A DNA stretch of 64,000 nucleotides from an uncultured PS1 clade bacterium (GTDB lineage: Bacteria > Pseudomonadota > Alphaproteobacteria > RS24), in the NCBI GenBank assembly GCA_902624095.1, contig CACNWB010000004.1, positions 38,125 through 102,124 on the forward strand, read 5' to 3'. Under the pieces are notes generated by a model. That model was given only the letters and a program-made list of their open reading frames with translations, ran no database searches and was not told the origin of the DNA. Of this stretch, positions 1-10,845 are shown piece by piece. How positions within the stretch are numbered: the first letter of the stretch is position 1; every line of letters starts with the position of its first letter. The position numbers were made by a program, and so were the translations under genes.

Positions 1-834
1 GACAGCGGCAACTTTCTCTTTCAGCTTGGGCCATGCGCCGCGATCCATCTGCGCATCAAACTCTGCGTCCTCAAGACCGGCCTTGTCGCGCAACAGGGCA
101 TAAAATTGCGGCTCGATGGAGCCCAGTGAGACAAATTTCCCGTCGGCAGTTTCGTAAACATCGTAAAAATGCGCTCCACCGTCCAACATGTTTACGCCGC
201 GTACTGTCGACCAAAAATTCGACGCCTTCATGCCATAGAACATGGTCATCAGCGAGGTAGCGCCATCGGTCATCGCGCAATCAATAACCTGACCCTCGCC
301 AGAGCGTTGCGCCTCAAACAATGCGGCACAAATGCCCATGGCCAGGTAAAGCGCCCCACCGCCAAAATCGCCTACCAGATTCAATGGCGGCACAGGCGCG
401 CTCTCGCGGCCAATGGCCGCCAGCGCGCCTGTCAGAGCAATATAATTGATGTCGTGGCCAGCGGCATGGGCCAGCGGTCCGGTCTGTCCCCAGCCCGTCA
501 TGCGCCCGTAAACGAGTTTCGGGTTGCGTGCCAAACACACATCGGGGCCGAGGCCCAAACGTTCCATCACGCCGGGACGAAAACCTTCTTGCAAAATATC
601 AGCGCTTTCAACCAGTTTGAGACAGGCCTCAATGCCTTCCGGCTTCTTCAAATCCAGCGCAACCGACTGACGCCCCCGGCTGGTAACATCATTGGGTGAA
701 CCGCCACTTGTGCCTTTGCGATCAATCCGCAAAACCTCGGCCCCCATATCAGACAGCAACATGGCGCAGAAAGGGCCCGGCCCAATTCCTGCGAATTCAA
801 TTATTTTGACACCCTTTAGCGGTCCGTTTCCCAT
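1..834 (-). CDS. CaiB/BaiF family CoA-transferase (alpha-methylacyl-CoA racemase-like), 3' end outside window
   Basis: Reading from an ATG at 834, 278 codons stay open to the window edge, so the C-terminus is missing. The start, [20 protein letters not shown], is the typical CaiB/BaiF N-terminus. [14 protein letters not shown] follows, then a GHDINY segment (catalytic His position of methylacyl-CoA racemase), a [11 protein letters not shown] segment (catalytic Asp position) and YETADGKF. These residues fit the alpha-methylacyl-CoA racemase branch, which epimerises 2-methylacyl-CoA thioesters, better than formyl-CoA transferases. A CoA-transfer role on another acid remains possible. It is read in the same direction as ntrC, with 99 bases between them, and need not be functionally linked to it. 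Confidence 0.85.
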   Translation of the reverse strand, partial: MGNGPLKGVKIIEFAGIGPGPFCAMLLSDMGAEVLRIDRKGTSGGSPNDVTSRGRQSVALDLKKPEGIEACLKLVESADILQEGFRPGVMERLGLGPDVCLARNPKLVYGRMTGWGQTGPLAHAAGHDINYIALTGALAAIGRESAPVPPLNLVGDFGGGALYLAMGICAALFEAQRSGEGQVIDCAMTDGATSLMTMFYGMKASNFWSTVRGVNMLDGGAHFYDVYETADGKFVSLGSIEPQFYALLRDKAGLEDAEFDAQMDRGAWPKLKEKVAAV

Positions 835-933
835 GAGCTCTCTCCCTAATCCCAGACTCGTAGCTTATGTGTTTGCAGCGCGACGGACAAGGTAGCGCGC
901 GGCCTTTGGCACGGGTTTACGCATCGGTGCACG

Positions 934-2382
934 TCAACGAGAAGGCGCACGCAAAACATCAATGCCCAATTCGCGGATTTTTTTACGCAAGGTGTTCCGG
1001 TTAATGCCGAGCAAGTCCGCCGCGCGCACCTGGTTGCCGCGCGTTGCCTCCAGACTGAGCTCGATTAGCGGACGCTCAACTTCGCGCAAAACCCGATCGT
1101 ATAAACCATTAGGTGGCAATGCCTGTCCGTGACTGGAAAAATAATTATTGAGATGAAATGTCAGGCTTTCGCCCAGACTTTCGGATGACGGGCCGGAGGC
1201 CATTGGCGCGCTGCCAGGCGTCTCGCTCAATTCCACGCGGATAATTTCCGGCGTCACCACATCTTCGGAATATAAAGCAGCAATACGTCTGACCATATTT
1301 TCGAGTTCGCGGACATTTCCCGGCCAATCATGCTCGCGCATGAGAGATAGAGCATCGGTATCGAAACTTTTCAGTGCAAGCCCCTCGCGCTGGCCCAGCG
1401 CAACAAAATGGCGCACCAAATCGTCAATATCCTCCAACCTTTCGCGCAAGGGTGGCACTCGCAAAGGCACAACATTCAAACGGAAATAAAGATCTTCGCG
1501 GAAAAGACCCTGCTGGATCAATTGCTGCAAGTCCTGATGCGTCGCGGCAATAATGCGTACATCCGTCTTGATCGGCTGTCGCCCGCCGACCGTAGTAAAC
1601 TCACCTTCCTGCAAAACCCGCAAAAGCCGTGTTTGGGTTTCCATGGGCATATCGCCGATTTCATCCAGAAACAGTGTGCCGCCTTCGGCTTGGGCAAACC
1701 GCCCCGCCATGCGCTGGCTGGCACCAGTAAAAGCACCCTTTTCGTGCCCGAAAAGCTCACTCTCAACTAATTCGCGCGGTATCGCCGCCATGTTCAACGC
1801 CACGAACTGGCCGTGCCTGCGGCGACCATAATCATGCAGGGCGCGGGCAATTAGTTCTTTGCCAGTTCCGCTGTCACCAGTAACCAGCACGGACAAATCA
1901 TTTTGCGTCAGGCGCGCTACGGTGCGATAAATCTCTTGCATGGCCGGCGAACGTCCGACCAATGGCAGGTTCTGGTCTTCGTCGCCGACTGTTTCGCCAA
2001 TATCAGCCTGCGCTCGCGGCAACTCCATCGCCCGCGCAACCACGCCAGTCAGTTCTCCCAAATCAAACGGTTTGGGCAAATATTCAAAAGCACCGCGCTC
2101 CGCCGCCGTGATCGCGGTAGTCAGGGTGTTTTTGGCGCTGATAACGATAATCGGCAAATCTGGCCGCAACCGCTTGATGCGGGGAATAAGATCAAAGGCA
2201 TTTTGATCCGGCATCATGACATCCGTGACAATTACATCGCCCTGGCCATTGCTTACCCATTTCCACAATGATGAGGCCGTGCCCGTCGCCTTTACATCGA
2301 AACCGACGCGACCAAGTGCTTGCACCAAAACAGTGCGTATCGCCCTGTCATCATCGGCAATAAGAACTGTTCCTTTGCTCAT
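934..2382 (-). CDS. ntrC: Nitrogen regulation response regulator NtrC
   Basis: A sigma54-dependent activator of nitrogen assimilation genes, phosphorylated by NtrB. The 482-residue protein has three parts. The N-terminal receiver has acidic residues near D10-D12 and the phospho-acceptor D54 in VTDVMMPD. The AAA+ domain has Walker A GDSGTGKE near residue 170 and the sigma54-contact loop GAFTGA. The C-terminal Fis-type helix-turn-helix contains [20 protein letters not shown]. The start used is the ATG at 2382, which overlaps the ntrB stop as ATGA; a longer frame runs upstream but has no family-like sequence. The length is normal. ntrYX, which often follows in alphaproteobacteria, is not here. 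Confidence 0.97.
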   Translation of the reverse strand: MSKGTVLIADDDRAIRTVLVQALGRVGFDVKATGTASSLWKWVSNGQGDVIVTDVMMPDQNAFDLIPRIKRLRPDLPIIVISAKNTLTTAITAAERGAFEYLPKPFDLGELTGVVARAMELPRAQADIGETVGDEDQNLPLVGRSPAMQEIYRTVARLTQNDLSVLVTGDSGTGKELIARALHDYGRRRHGQFVALNMAAIPRELVESELFGHEKGAFTGASQRMAGRFAQAEGGTLFLDEIGDMPMETQTRLLRVLQEGEFTTVGGRQPIKTDVRIIAATHQDLQQLIQQGLFREDLYFRLNVVPLRVPPLRERLEDIDDLVRHFVALGQREGLALKSFDTDALSLMREHDWPGNVRELENMVRRIAALYSEDVVTPEIIRVELSETPGSAPMASGPSSESLGESLTFHLNNYFSSHGQALPPNGLYDRVLREVERPLIELSLEATRGNQVRAADLLGINRNTLRKKIRELGIDVLRAPSR

Positions 2383-3485
2383 ATTTCGAGACCCTCCGTT
2401 TCGGCATCGCCAACCGCCATGGGCAGTCGCACGCGGAAAATTGTGCGCTCGCGCGTGCTGTCGCATTCAACCGTGCCTCCATGGTCGCCCACTATTTTTG
2501 CGACAAGGGCCAAACCTAGACCCGTGCCGTTAGATTTCGTTGTCACAAACGGGTCGAACAAATGCGATTTGATGTCGTCGGGAACCCCTATGCCGTTGTC
2601 GATGATACTGAACTCAAGCGGCAGTCGGATTGGACGCGCGCGACCGGGCAATGACAGTCGGATGCCGGGGCGAAACGCGGAACATAATCTTATCTCGCCC
2701 TTTCGCTTGTCGACAGCTTCAGCTGCGTTTTTTACAAGATTGAGAAAAACTTGTGTCAATAAATCCCTGTTGCCCCGAACATCTGGCAAAGACGGATCAT
2801 AATCTTCAATGAAAGATACATGCGCGCCAAATCCGTTCTTGGCAAGCATACGAACATTTTCCAATATCGCATGAACATTAATCGGGGTATCCAGGTCTAC
2901 TGGTGTTTCCGAAAACTGCTCAAACCTGTCGACAAGGCCGGCGATGCGATCAGTTTCACTACAAATAAGCTGGGTCAACTCAGCATTTTCAGCACTCATA
3001 TCGCTTTCCAGCAATTGGGCGGCGCCCTTGATGCCAGACAGTGGGTTCTTTATCTCATGCGCCAGCATTGCAGACATTGCACTGACAGAGCGCGCCGCAC
3101 CACGATGGGTCAACTGCTTGTCGATGCGGTGCGCCAGTGATCGCGGTTGGACGATCAACAACGCCAAGGCCTCGCCGCCGCTATTTTCAAATGGCGCAAC
3201 ATGCAGATCAACAATACTATCCGGCCCAGTGTGCGGTGCACTCAAATCAATGCCGTATTCATTAAAACTCAGCCGGTTCGCCAGACAATTTTCAACCAGA
3301 TTGACCACCGGGCTACCAAACGGCATGAGGGTCTCGAGCCTATGCTTGCGCAAGCTGGAAAGGCTTGCACTGAAAAATTCCTGCGCGGCGAAATTGGCAT
3401 AGGAAACTTGATGCTTGAGCCCGACCGCCAATACGGGCTGGGGCATGCTGTCCAGAATAAGACGTTCGCTAATTGCGGCACTCAT
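2379..3485 (-). CDS. ntrB: Nitrogen regulation sensor histidine kinase NtrB
   Basis: A cytoplasmic two-component kinase that phosphorylates NtrC when nitrogen is limiting and is controlled by PII protein. The 368 residues comprise an N-terminal PAS-like region (about 5-115), a dimerisation/phosphotransfer helix with the phospho-acceptor H143 in [11 protein letters not shown], and a C-terminal HATPase with N-box ([13 protein letters not shown]), DNGIG and GTGLGLALV motifs. There is no membrane segment, as expected. It overlaps dusB upstream and ntrC downstream by ATGA junctions, so the three genes are translationally coupled. Confidence 0.96.
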   Translation of the reverse strand: MSAAISERLILDSMPQPVLAVGLKHQVSYANFAAQEFFSASLSSLRKHRLETLMPFGSPVVNLVENCLANRLSFNEYGIDLSAPHTGPDSIVDLHVAPFENSGGEALALLIVQPRSLAHRIDKQLTHRGAARSVSAMSAMLAHEIKNPLSGIKGAAQLLESDMSAENAELTQLICSETDRIAGLVDRFEQFSETPVDLDTPINVHAILENVRMLAKNGFGAHVSFIEDYDPSLPDVRGNRDLLTQVFLNLVKNAAEAVDKRKGEIRLCSAFRPGIRLSLPGRARPIRLPLEFSIIDNGIGVPDDIKSHLFDPFVTTKSNGTGLGLALVAKIVGDHGGTVECDSTRERTIFRVRLPMAVGDAETEGLEI

Positions 3486-4477
3486 GCGGCTATTCCGGCT
3501 TCATGGCCACGCAGAAACATTTCTTGCATAGCATCGATGACGGCCTGCGGTTCCTGCAGGCGGCAAATGTGCCCCCGAAATTGCGCGGCGGCTTCGGGGT
3601 CACAATAATCATCAATAAAGCCGGCAAGGTGCTTGCGCGCCACACGCACCCCGTGGCCGGCATCGTAAAGCGCGAGCGTATCCTCATACCAAGCGCGGAA
3701 AATATCGAAACGCGCAGCAGCATTCGGCGAGGCTGGCCAAATTTTACGCTCAAGGTAGCTTTGAATTTGCGCCAACAACCAAGGCCGACCGACAGCGGCA
3801 CGACCGACCATAATGCCCGCCGCACCCGAATGCTTGAGAGCCATGCGCGCGGTGCTCCCATCCACAATGTCGCCATTGGCAATTACCGACACGCGCACCG
3901 CCTCGACCACGGCACGAATGGCGCGCCAATCGGCGGAGCCTTTGTAGAACTGACACCGCGTGCGCCCGTGCACGGTAATCATCGCAACGCCCAAATCTTC
4001 CGCAATGCGGGCAAGGCGCGGCGCGTTCAAAGAATTGAGGTCCCAGCCCAAACGCATTTTCAGCGTCACGGGGCGCGGCGTTGCGGCGACTGTTGCGGCA
4101 ATAAGCGCGGCGGCATGGTCCTCATCGAGCATCAAAGCAGACCCCGACAAACCGCCCGTCACCTGCCGCGACGGACACCCCATATTTATGTCAATAATGT
4201 CGGCACCGGCTTCGGTTGCCAGTTCCGCGCCCCGGGCCATCCATTGAGCCTCGCGACCAGCCAATTGCATAGTAAAAGGTGACAACCCGCGACCTTCGGC
4301 ACGCAAAAGAACATCGCGGCGCCCCCGCACCAATTCCTCGCTTGCGACCATTTCAGAAACCACCATCGCCGCGCCGCAGGCGGCCACACTGCGTCTAAAC
4401 GCCAAATCAGTAACGCCGGACATGGGTGCAAGCACCACTTGTCCTCCGAGATCAATGTCGCCTACGGAAATGACCAT
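3482..4477 (-). CDS. dusB: tRNA-dihydrouridine synthase (NifR3/DusB type)
   Basis: An FMN enzyme that reduces uridines in the tRNA D-loop with NADPH. The 331-residue TIM-barrel shows the N-terminal LAPMSGVTDLAFR motif, the catalytic cysteine C101 in DINMGCPSRQV, GSALM, the flavin-contacting KMRLGWD, TVHGRTRCQFYKG, and VIANGDI with GIMVGRAA near the C-terminal end of the barrel. This is the gene historically called nifR3, found upstream of ntrBC in alphaproteobacteria. Its ATG at 4477 faces ispDF across a 120-base divergent spacer. Confidence 0.95.
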   Translation of the reverse strand: MVISVGDIDLGGQVVLAPMSGVTDLAFRRSVAACGAAMVVSEMVASEELVRGRRDVLLRAEGRGLSPFTMQLAGREAQWMARGAELATEAGADIIDINMGCPSRQVTGGLSGSALMLDEDHAAALIAATVAATPRPVTLKMRLGWDLNSLNAPRLARIAEDLGVAMITVHGRTRCQFYKGSADWRAIRAVVEAVRVSVIANGDIVDGSTARMALKHSGAAGIMVGRAAVGRPWLLAQIQSYLERKIWPASPNAAARFDIFRAWYEDTLALYDAGHGVRVARKHLAGFIDDYCDPEAAAQFRGHICRLQEPQAVIDAMQEMFLRGHEAGIAA

Positions 4478-4483
4478 TTTTTA

Positions 4484-4511
4484 GGCAAGTCCTTGAATTT
4501 TAAAACTTGCC
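4484..4511. repeat. Inverted repeat in the dusB/ispDF divergent spacer
   Basis: GGCAAGT at 4484-4490 and ACTTGCC at 4505-4511 are exact reverse complements separated by 14 AT-rich bases. A further GGCAAAT begins about nine bases after the second arm, so the second arm could pair either way. The repeat starts seven bases upstream of the dusB ATG. It could be an operator or an RNA hairpin in the dusB leader; the sequence alone does not decide. Confidence 0.4.
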
Positions 4512-4597
4512 CAAAATGCAGGCAAATAGCGGGTAAGGCAAGCCGTGATAACAAAAAAACAATCGCGCCACAGCCCCGAACTCGCTACATTGCAGCC

Positions 4598-5794
4598 ATG
4601 AAAAACGCCAAACTCCCTCCAAATGCCGCCCTGATAGTCGCAGGCGGGCGTGGGTCCAGAGCCGGTGCGGGCCTGCCCAAGCAATATCGCACTCTGCCAG
4701 GACATTACGCACTCGGACAGCCGGGTCAAACAGTGCTAGGCGCAAGCCTTAGGGCGTTTATCGCGCATCAGCAAATCAGCGGCGTGCAGGTGGTTATCCA
4801 TGAAGATGATAAAGAGCTTTATCAAAACGTAATTAATAGTTTGGAAACACGAGATAAATTATACGAACCTGTGTGCGGCGGGGCGGAGCGCCAAGACAGC
4901 GTGCTGGCAGGCCTTGAAGCCCTGCAGGCCCATAAACCCAAACAGGTTCTGGTGCATGATGCAGCGCGGCCTTTTGTGAACGCGGGACTAATCGACCGGT
5001 GCCTGACAGCGATCGGCTCGGCACATGGGGCTGTTCCTGCTATTGCCGTGACCGAAACATTGAAACGCGCCGAAGCGGGCCTCATAACCGAAACTGTGTC
5101 GCGTGACGGCCTGTGGCGCGCACAAACACCTCAGGCCTTCAACTTTATGGCACTGTTGGCCGCTCATCGGGCGGCACCGCCGGGGCTAACAGATGACGCG
5201 GCGGTTGCGGAACTGGCTGGTATGCAGTTGGCACTGGTTGCTGGCGACCCCAATAATATAAAAATCACGCATGAAGCCGATTTTACCCCACGCATTGCGG
5301 TTCCGCGAACTGGACAGGGGTTTGATGTGCACCGCTTCGATGACGAAGGCACCGCCGAAACGGTCATGCTGGGCGGCATGCCAATACCCCACAACCGCCG
5401 CATCATCGGGCATTCGGATGCCGACCTTGTTTTGCACGCCATAACCGACGCGCTTTATGGCGCGATTGCGGAGGGTGATATCGGCGCGCATTTTCCGCCC
5501 TCGGATGCATCCAATAAAGACCGCGCCTCGGTAGACTTTCTGAGCCATGCCGCAGAGCGTGTCACCGCCGCCGGATGCCGAATCGTGCATATTGACATCA
5601 CCGTGATTGGCGAAGCGCCGAAAATCCAGCCGCATCGAACCGCCATGGCGCAAAATATTGCCGGGCTTTTGCACCTGGACGCGCAGGCCGTTTCGGTAAA
5701 AGCAACCACCACTGAAGGGCTGGGCTTTACAGGCCGTGGCGAAGGGCTAGCAGCCCAGGCATTGGCAACCGTTGTGCCGTTGGAAGCGTCTTGA
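4598..5794 (+). CDS. ispDF: Bifunctional IspD/IspF (MEP isoprenoid pathway)
   Basis: Makes CDP-methylerythritol from MEP and CTP (IspD), and cyclises CDP-ME 2-phosphate to MEcPP (IspF). In the 398-residue protein the IspD half (about 1-235) shows the CTP-binding ALIVAGGRGSRAG, LPKQY and VHDAARPFV. The IspF half starts at GQGFDVHRF (residue 239), with metal-binding D243 and H245, then HSDADLVLHAITDAL, GDIGAHFPPSD and VKATTTEGLGFTGRGEG. The ATG at 4598 is chosen because 53 residues of upstream open frame have no IspD similarity and overlap the dusB 5' region. The same pathway's dxr is at 36079-37245. Confidence 0.96.
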   Translation: MKNAKLPPNAALIVAGGRGSRAGAGLPKQYRTLPGHYALGQPGQTVLGASLRAFIAHQQISGVQVVIHEDDKELYQNVINSLETRDKLYEPVCGGAERQDSVLAGLEALQAHKPKQVLVHDAARPFVNAGLIDRCLTAIGSAHGAVPAIAVTETLKRAEAGLITETVSRDGLWRAQTPQAFNFMALLAAHRAAPPGLTDDAAVAELAGMQLALVAGDPNNIKITHEADFTPRIAVPRTGQGFDVHRFDDEGTAETVMLGGMPIPHNRRIIGHSDADLVLHAITDALYGAIAEGDIGAHFPPSDASNKDRASVDFLSHAAERVTAAGCRIVHIDITVIGEAPKIQPHRTAMAQNIAGLLHLDAQAVSVKATTTEGLGFTGRGEGLAAQALATVVPLEAS

Positions 5795-5811
5795 AAGAAG
5801 GCTTATCGGAA

Positions 5812-6309
5812 ATGAGATTTCATTCCCTGCCCGCCAATATCGGATTTTTCTCGCCTGTCGCCCTTATCGCAACATTTTTCGGTAGCGGGCTTATTCGACC
5901 AGCATCGGGCACTTGGGGGTCGCTGGCCGCCTTCGGTGTTGGATTGGTCGTGCTCGCCGCACCTGCGTCCGCTTGGGTGCTTGCTGTCATGAGCTTGGGC
6001 GCCTATTGCCTCGGCCATTGGGCCGCGCTTCGCTGGACGCAGGAAGATGACACGGATGCCGACCCAAGCGCGATTGTAATTGATGAGGTTGCCGCCATGT
6101 GGCTGGTGATGGCTTTCGTGCCACCCACCTTTGCTGCACTCACGGCTGCATTTCTTCTTTTCCGGCTGTTTGACGTTTTGAAACCGTGGCCGGCAAGATG
6201 GGCCGACAAAAGCCTGAAAGGTGTCAGCGGCATCATGCTGGATGATATTTTTGCCGGCATCTGGGCGGTTCTTGTAATTTTGGCGGCACAAACTTACGGT
6301 TTCATTTAA
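5812..6309 (+). CDS. pgpA: Phosphatidylglycerophosphatase A
   Basis: Dephosphorylates phosphatidylglycerophosphate to phosphatidylglycerol at the inner membrane. The 165 residues include three or four hydrophobic segments and the family signatures LIRPASGTWGSLAAFG and VIDEVAAMW, where the acidic pair is required for activity. RLFDVLKPWPARW and GIMLDDIFAGI follow. The ATG at 5812 is preceded by AAGAAGG about 11 bases upstream. A TTG at 5791 overlapping the ispDF stop would add seven residues and cannot be excluded. Confidence 0.93.
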   Translation: MRFHSLPANIGFFSPVALIATFFGSGLIRPASGTWGSLAAFGVGLVVLAAPASAWVLAVMSLGAYCLGHWAALRWTQEDDTDADPSAIVIDEVAAMWLVMAFVPPTFAALTAAFLLFRLFDVLKPWPARWADKSLKGVSGIMLDDIFAGIWAVLVILAAQTYGFI

Positions 6310-6331
6310 TTCATGCTAGTTAGGGATTGCG

Positions 6332-6823
6332 ATGTTTGACAAGGAATTATTGGTAAAGGCGGAGGAAATTCTGAGCATTGGTCGCGAACGGCACTTGCGC
6401 ATCGCCGCCGCCGAGTCCTGCACGGGTGGGTTAATCGCAGCTCTGCTCACGGAAATTCCTGGGTCGTCGAGCGTCATCGGACGCAGTTTTGTTACCTATT
6501 CAAACCGCGCCAAGCGCGAGGTTCTGGGCGTGAACGCGGATTTGCTGAAACAGAATGGCGCGGTCAGCGAGCCGGTGGTGTGCGCCATGGCGCAAAACAC
6601 CTTTGACATGACAACGGCGCACCTCACTGTTGCGGTTTCCGGCATTGCGGGGCCAGGCGGCGGCACAGAAGAAAAGCCCGTCGGCACCGTGCATATGGCG
6701 ACCGCGATGACAGACGATGTTATACACCAATGTTGCCAGTTTGGAGATATTGGCCGCGCGGCGGTGCGGCTTGCCACGGTTCACGCCGCCGCCGACATGT
6801 TGCTTGCACGCCTGAAAGACTAG
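6332..6823 (+). CDS. pncC: Nicotinamide-nucleotide amidohydrolase (CinA C-terminal domain protein)
   Basis: Deamidates nicotinamide mononucleotide to nicotinate mononucleotide in the pyridine nucleotide cycle. The 163 residues are a stand-alone CinA C-terminal domain. The nucleophile Ser is in AAAESCTGGLIAALLTEIPG, followed by GRSFVTYSNRAK, NGAVSEPVV and AVSGIAGPGGGTEEKPVGTV. The N-terminal MoaB-like CinA domain is absent, as in many alphaproteobacteria. Its 3' end overlaps the convergent gene at 6820 by four bases. Confidence 0.95.
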   Translation: MFDKELLVKAEEILSIGRERHLRIAAAESCTGGLIAALLTEIPGSSSVIGRSFVTYSNRAKREVLGVNADLLKQNGAVSEPVVCAMAQNTFDMTTAHLTVAVSGIAGPGGGTEEKPVGTVHMATAMTDDVIHQCCQFGDIGRAAVRLATVHAAADMLLARLKD

Positions 6824-7275
6824 TCTTTTTGCGCCCCGTAAACCTCATGCGCGCGGGCCTCGAAAGCATCTACAAATTTTGACACGGCACGGCTCATCAA
6901 AGGCGCAATTACTCGGCGCAAAAGCGGCACTGCAAAATTAAACTGCAACTCAAAGTCAACGACCGAACCTTCACTCGTGTCTTTGAACTCCCAGCAATTG
7001 TGCAAATGGCTGAACGGGCCTTTCGCCTGATTGACGGTGATTGTCAGCGGGTCATGGGTCAGCACAACCGCGCTGGAATATTTCTCGCGCAGAAACTTAT
7101 ACGCCACCAAAAGATCGGCCTGCATTTCATAACCCTGCTCGGTTTCGTGGGTGTGTAGCACGCGCGATGCTGTGCAATAGGGAATAAACTCGCTATAGCG
7201 GTCGACATCGGCCACCAAATCAAACATCTGGCGCGCACGATACGGACTGATGCGCTGAAGGCTTATATTTTGCAT
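6820..7275 (-). CDS. RatA/COQ10-like START-domain protein (putative ubiquinone-binding)
   Basis: A 151-residue polyketide cyclase/START-fold protein beginning MQNISLQRISPYRARQMFDLVADVDRYSEFIPYC. It has the WEF motif and FAVPLLRRVIAPLMSRAVSKFVDAFEARA near the C-terminus. Members of this family are annotated either as Coq10 (coenzyme Q chaperone) or as RatA (reported in E. coli to block 70S assembly). In alphaproteobacteria next to lipA and with no partner RatB here, a ubiquinone-related role is more likely, but this is inference. It lies five bases after lipA on the same strand. Confidence 0.88.
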   Translation of the reverse strand: MQNISLQRISPYRARQMFDLVADVDRYSEFIPYCTASRVLHTHETEQGYEMQADLLVAYKFLREKYSSAVVLTHDPLTITVNQAKGPFSHLHNCWEFKDTSEGSVVDFELQFNFAVPLLRRVIAPLMSRAVSKFVDAFEARAHEVYGAQKD

Positions 7276-7280
7276 GAAAT

Positions 7281-8231
7281 CTACCGAATGGCTGAAGCCC
7301 GCGCCGCCTTGAGCTTTTTAAAATCTTCATCGGCGTGGTGTGAAGATCGCGTGAGCGGTGTGGCCGAAACCATCAAAAACCCTTTGGCGCGAGCTGTCGT
7401 AGCATAGGCGTCAAATTCATCCGGTGAGACGAAACGGTCAATCGGCGCATGTTTGCGGGTCGGCTGCAAATACTGGCCGATTGTAATGAAGTCGATATTG
7501 GCGGCGCGCATATCATCCATCACCTGCATGATATCATTACGCGTCTCACCCAACCCGACCATAATGCCGGACTTGGTGAAAATGCGGGCATCAAGTTCCT
7601 TGACGCGCTGCAACAGCCGTAAGGAATGGAAATAGCGCGCCCCAGGGCGAATATTCAAATAGAGCGAGGGCACGGTTTCCAGATTGTGATTGAAGACATC
7701 CGGTTGCGCCGCAACCACGTTTTCGAGCGCACCCTCTTTGCGCAGAAAATCCGGTGTTAAAACCTCAATGCTGGTATCGGGCGCGACCTGTCTGATGGCG
7801 CGTATGGTACGGGCAAAATGTTCGGCGCCCCCGTCCTCCAAATCATCGCGATCCACGGATGTAATAACCACATGACGCAGACCCAGCCTGACAACGGCAT
7901 CAGCCACACGCGCCGGTTCGTCTGCATCGACGGGCAACGGCACTCCTGTGCTCACATTGCAAAACGCACACGCGCGGGTGCAAATCTCACCCAATATCAT
8001 GAAAGTGGCATGGCGCTGCGACCAACATTCGCCAATATTCGGGCACGCGGCCTCCTCGCAAACCGTAACCAAATTATGCGTTTTGACGATGTTGCGGGTT
8101 CGTGCATATTCGGGCGACCCCGGTGCCTTGACGCGGATCCAGTCGGGCTTGCGCAAAAGCGGGCTGTCCGCATTGCTCTGTTTTTCAGGGTGGCGCGGAC
8201 GCTCTTTCAAATTGTCTATGACAACGACCAT
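7281..8231 (-). CDS. lipA: Lipoyl synthase
   Basis: A radical SAM enzyme that inserts two sulfurs into protein-bound octanoyl groups to make the lipoyl cofactor of 2-oxoacid dehydrogenases. The 316 residues contain the auxiliary cluster cysteines in [12 protein letters not shown], the radical SAM motif [21 protein letters not shown], and the C-terminal serine ligand in [17 protein letters not shown]. Length and motifs are normal. In many alphaproteobacteria the pyruvate dehydrogenase genes sit between ftsB and lipA; here only 51 bases separate them. Confidence 0.97.
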   Translation of the reverse strand: MVVVIDNLKERPRHPEKQSNADSPLLRKPDWIRVKAPGSPEYARTRNIVKTHNLVTVCEEAACPNIGECWSQRHATFMILGEICTRACAFCNVSTGVPLPVDADEPARVADAVVRLGLRHVVITSVDRDDLEDGGAEHFARTIRAIRQVAPDTSIEVLTPDFLRKEGALENVVAAQPDVFNHNLETVPSLYLNIRPGARYFHSLRLLQRVKELDARIFTKSGIMVGLGETRNDIMQVMDDMRAANIDFITIGQYLQPTRKHAPIDRFVSPDEFDAYATTARAKGFLMVSATPLTRSSHHADEDFKKLKAARASAIR

Positions 8232-8282
8232 GGCTTTCTATACGCCATTTTTCGCGATGAATATAGGGTCAAGTTGAGGTGT

Positions 8283-8645
8283 CTATTCGGGTTTTGATGC
8301 CGGTGCATCATTGAAAAAGATGCGCTCGTCCATCCGGTTCAGCCCCAATATAAGGCGCGCGCGTTCGTCCAGAAAATCAAGGTCGAGCGATCCGTGGCTC
8401 AGCCGTAGCACCCGCGTCATGGTTTCGGCGTTTTCTTTTTCAAGCCCGGCCAGCACAATGGCGCGTTCTTTGTTTTTGGCGCGTAATTCCTGCCAACCGC
8501 GCAAGCCCCGATCCCCCTGCAAGGCCTGAAACACCAATCCGCCCATCACAAGAACCAGCATGAAAGTCGGCAACAGCCGCCGCAAACGCAGTGGCGCCTG
8601 CCCGACCGTGCGGCTTGAAACCCGTGATGAGAAAAAACGAATCAT
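8283..8645 (-). CDS. ftsB: FtsB/DivIC-type septum formation initiator
   Basis: A small bitopic division protein, expected to form the FtsQLB complex. The 120 residues have a basic cytoplasmic N-terminus, one membrane segment at about 27-43 (FMLVLVMGGLVFQAL), a coiled-coil stretch rich in K/E (about 50-80), and the short conserved LDLDFLDERARLILGLNRMDERI. The last motif is typical of the alphaproteobacterial septum formation initiator family next to enolase. The ATG at 8645 has a modest TAGG in front of it. Three GANTC sites surround the start (separate entry). Confidence 0.9.
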   Translation of the reverse strand: MIRFFSSRVSSRTVGQAPLRLRRLLPTFMLVLVMGGLVFQALQGDRGLRGWQELRAKNKERAIVLAGLEKENAETMTRVLRLSHGSLDLDFLDERARLILGLNRMDERIFFNDAPASKPE

Positions 8646-8673
8646 GCACCTAACGAATCACACAGTGATTCGT
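8639..8673 (-). promoter_or_regulatory. Palindrome with clustered GANTC methylation sites at the ftsB start
   Basis: ACGAATCAC (8653-8661), loop ACA and GTGATTCGT (8665-8673) form a perfect 9-bp inverted repeat ending eight bases before the ftsB ATG. It contains GAATC (8655-8659) and GATTC (8667-8671). A third site, GAATC at 8639-8643, overlaps the start codon region. GANTC is the target of the alphaproteobacterial cell-cycle methyltransferase CcrM. As RNA, the palindrome would fold just upstream of the ribosome binding site. The methylation role is inferred; the sites are directly visible. Confidence 0.55.
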
Positions 8674-8701
8674 GCGGTCAAGCGCAAAGTAATTCGATAC
8701 G

Positions 8702-10143
<1,442 letters not shown>

Positions 10144-10845
10144 ATGACACAGACCCAAAAAGCCATGGTGTTATTTTCCGGCGGACAAGACAGCACTACT
10201 TGCCTCGCGCACGCGCTGTCGCGCTACGAGCGGGTTGAAACGGTTGGCTTCGACTATGGGCAAAACCACCGCGTGGAGCTTGATTGCCGCGAAGTCATCT
10301 TGCATAAAATAGCAGGACTTGCACCCGATTGGGTGGCACGGCTGGGCCACGACCATATGCTTGACATTACGGCCCTGTCGGAAATTGGCGGCACGGCGCT
10401 GATTGGCGAAGGCGAGATTAAAATGCAGGCGAATAATTTGCCGTCTACCTTCGTGCCCGGCCGCAATCTGCTGTTTCTAACCTATGGCGCGGCACTGGCC
10501 TATCGGCGCGGGCTTGATGTGCTGGTCGGAGGCATGTGCGAAACAGATTACTCCGGCTATCCTGATTGTCGCCGCGCCACGCTGGATGCGCTTGAAACCG
10601 CACTCACGCTCGGCATGGATACGCAAATTTCTATCGAAACACCGCTAATGAATGTTGACAAGGCGGCAACATGGAAACTTGCAGATGAACTGGGCGGCGC
10701 GGTGTTTGTCGATCTCGTCATTGAACACACGCACACTTGCTATCGCGGCAATCGTAAATTACGCCACGAGTGGGGCTATGGGTGCGGTGATTGCCCAGCC
10801 TGCGATTTGCGCCGGCGCGGATTTAATGAATGGAAGGCCGCATGA
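10144..10845 (+). CDS. queC: 7-cyano-7-deazaguanine (preQ0) synthase QueC
   Basis: The ATP-dependent enzyme converting 7-carboxy-7-deazaguanine to preQ0. The 233 residues show the PP-loop ATP motif [43 protein letters not shown] and a C-terminal zinc site of four cysteines beginning at CYRGN and ending CGDCPAC. The start is the ATG at 10144, directly before [13 protein letters not shown]; the longer frame upstream is not family-like. It opens the queC-queE-queD-queF cluster, with an ATGA overlap into queE. Confidence 0.96.
   Translation: MTQTQKAMVLFSGGQDSTTCLAHALSRYERVETVGFDYGQNHRVELDCREVILHKIAGLAPDWVARLGHDHMLDITALSEIGGTALIGEGEIKMQANNLPSTFVPGRNLLFLTYGAALAYRRGLDVLVGGMCETDYSGYPDCRRATLDALETALTLGMDTQISIETPLMNVDKAATWKLADELGGAVFVDLVIEHTHTCYRGNRKLRHEWGYGCGDCPACDLRRRGFNEWKAA

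Noticed and set aside
169-699. 176-codon plus-strand frame over the CoA-transferase gene
   Set aside because: It is antisense to a frame with clear CaiB/BaiF motifs and has shadow-type composition.
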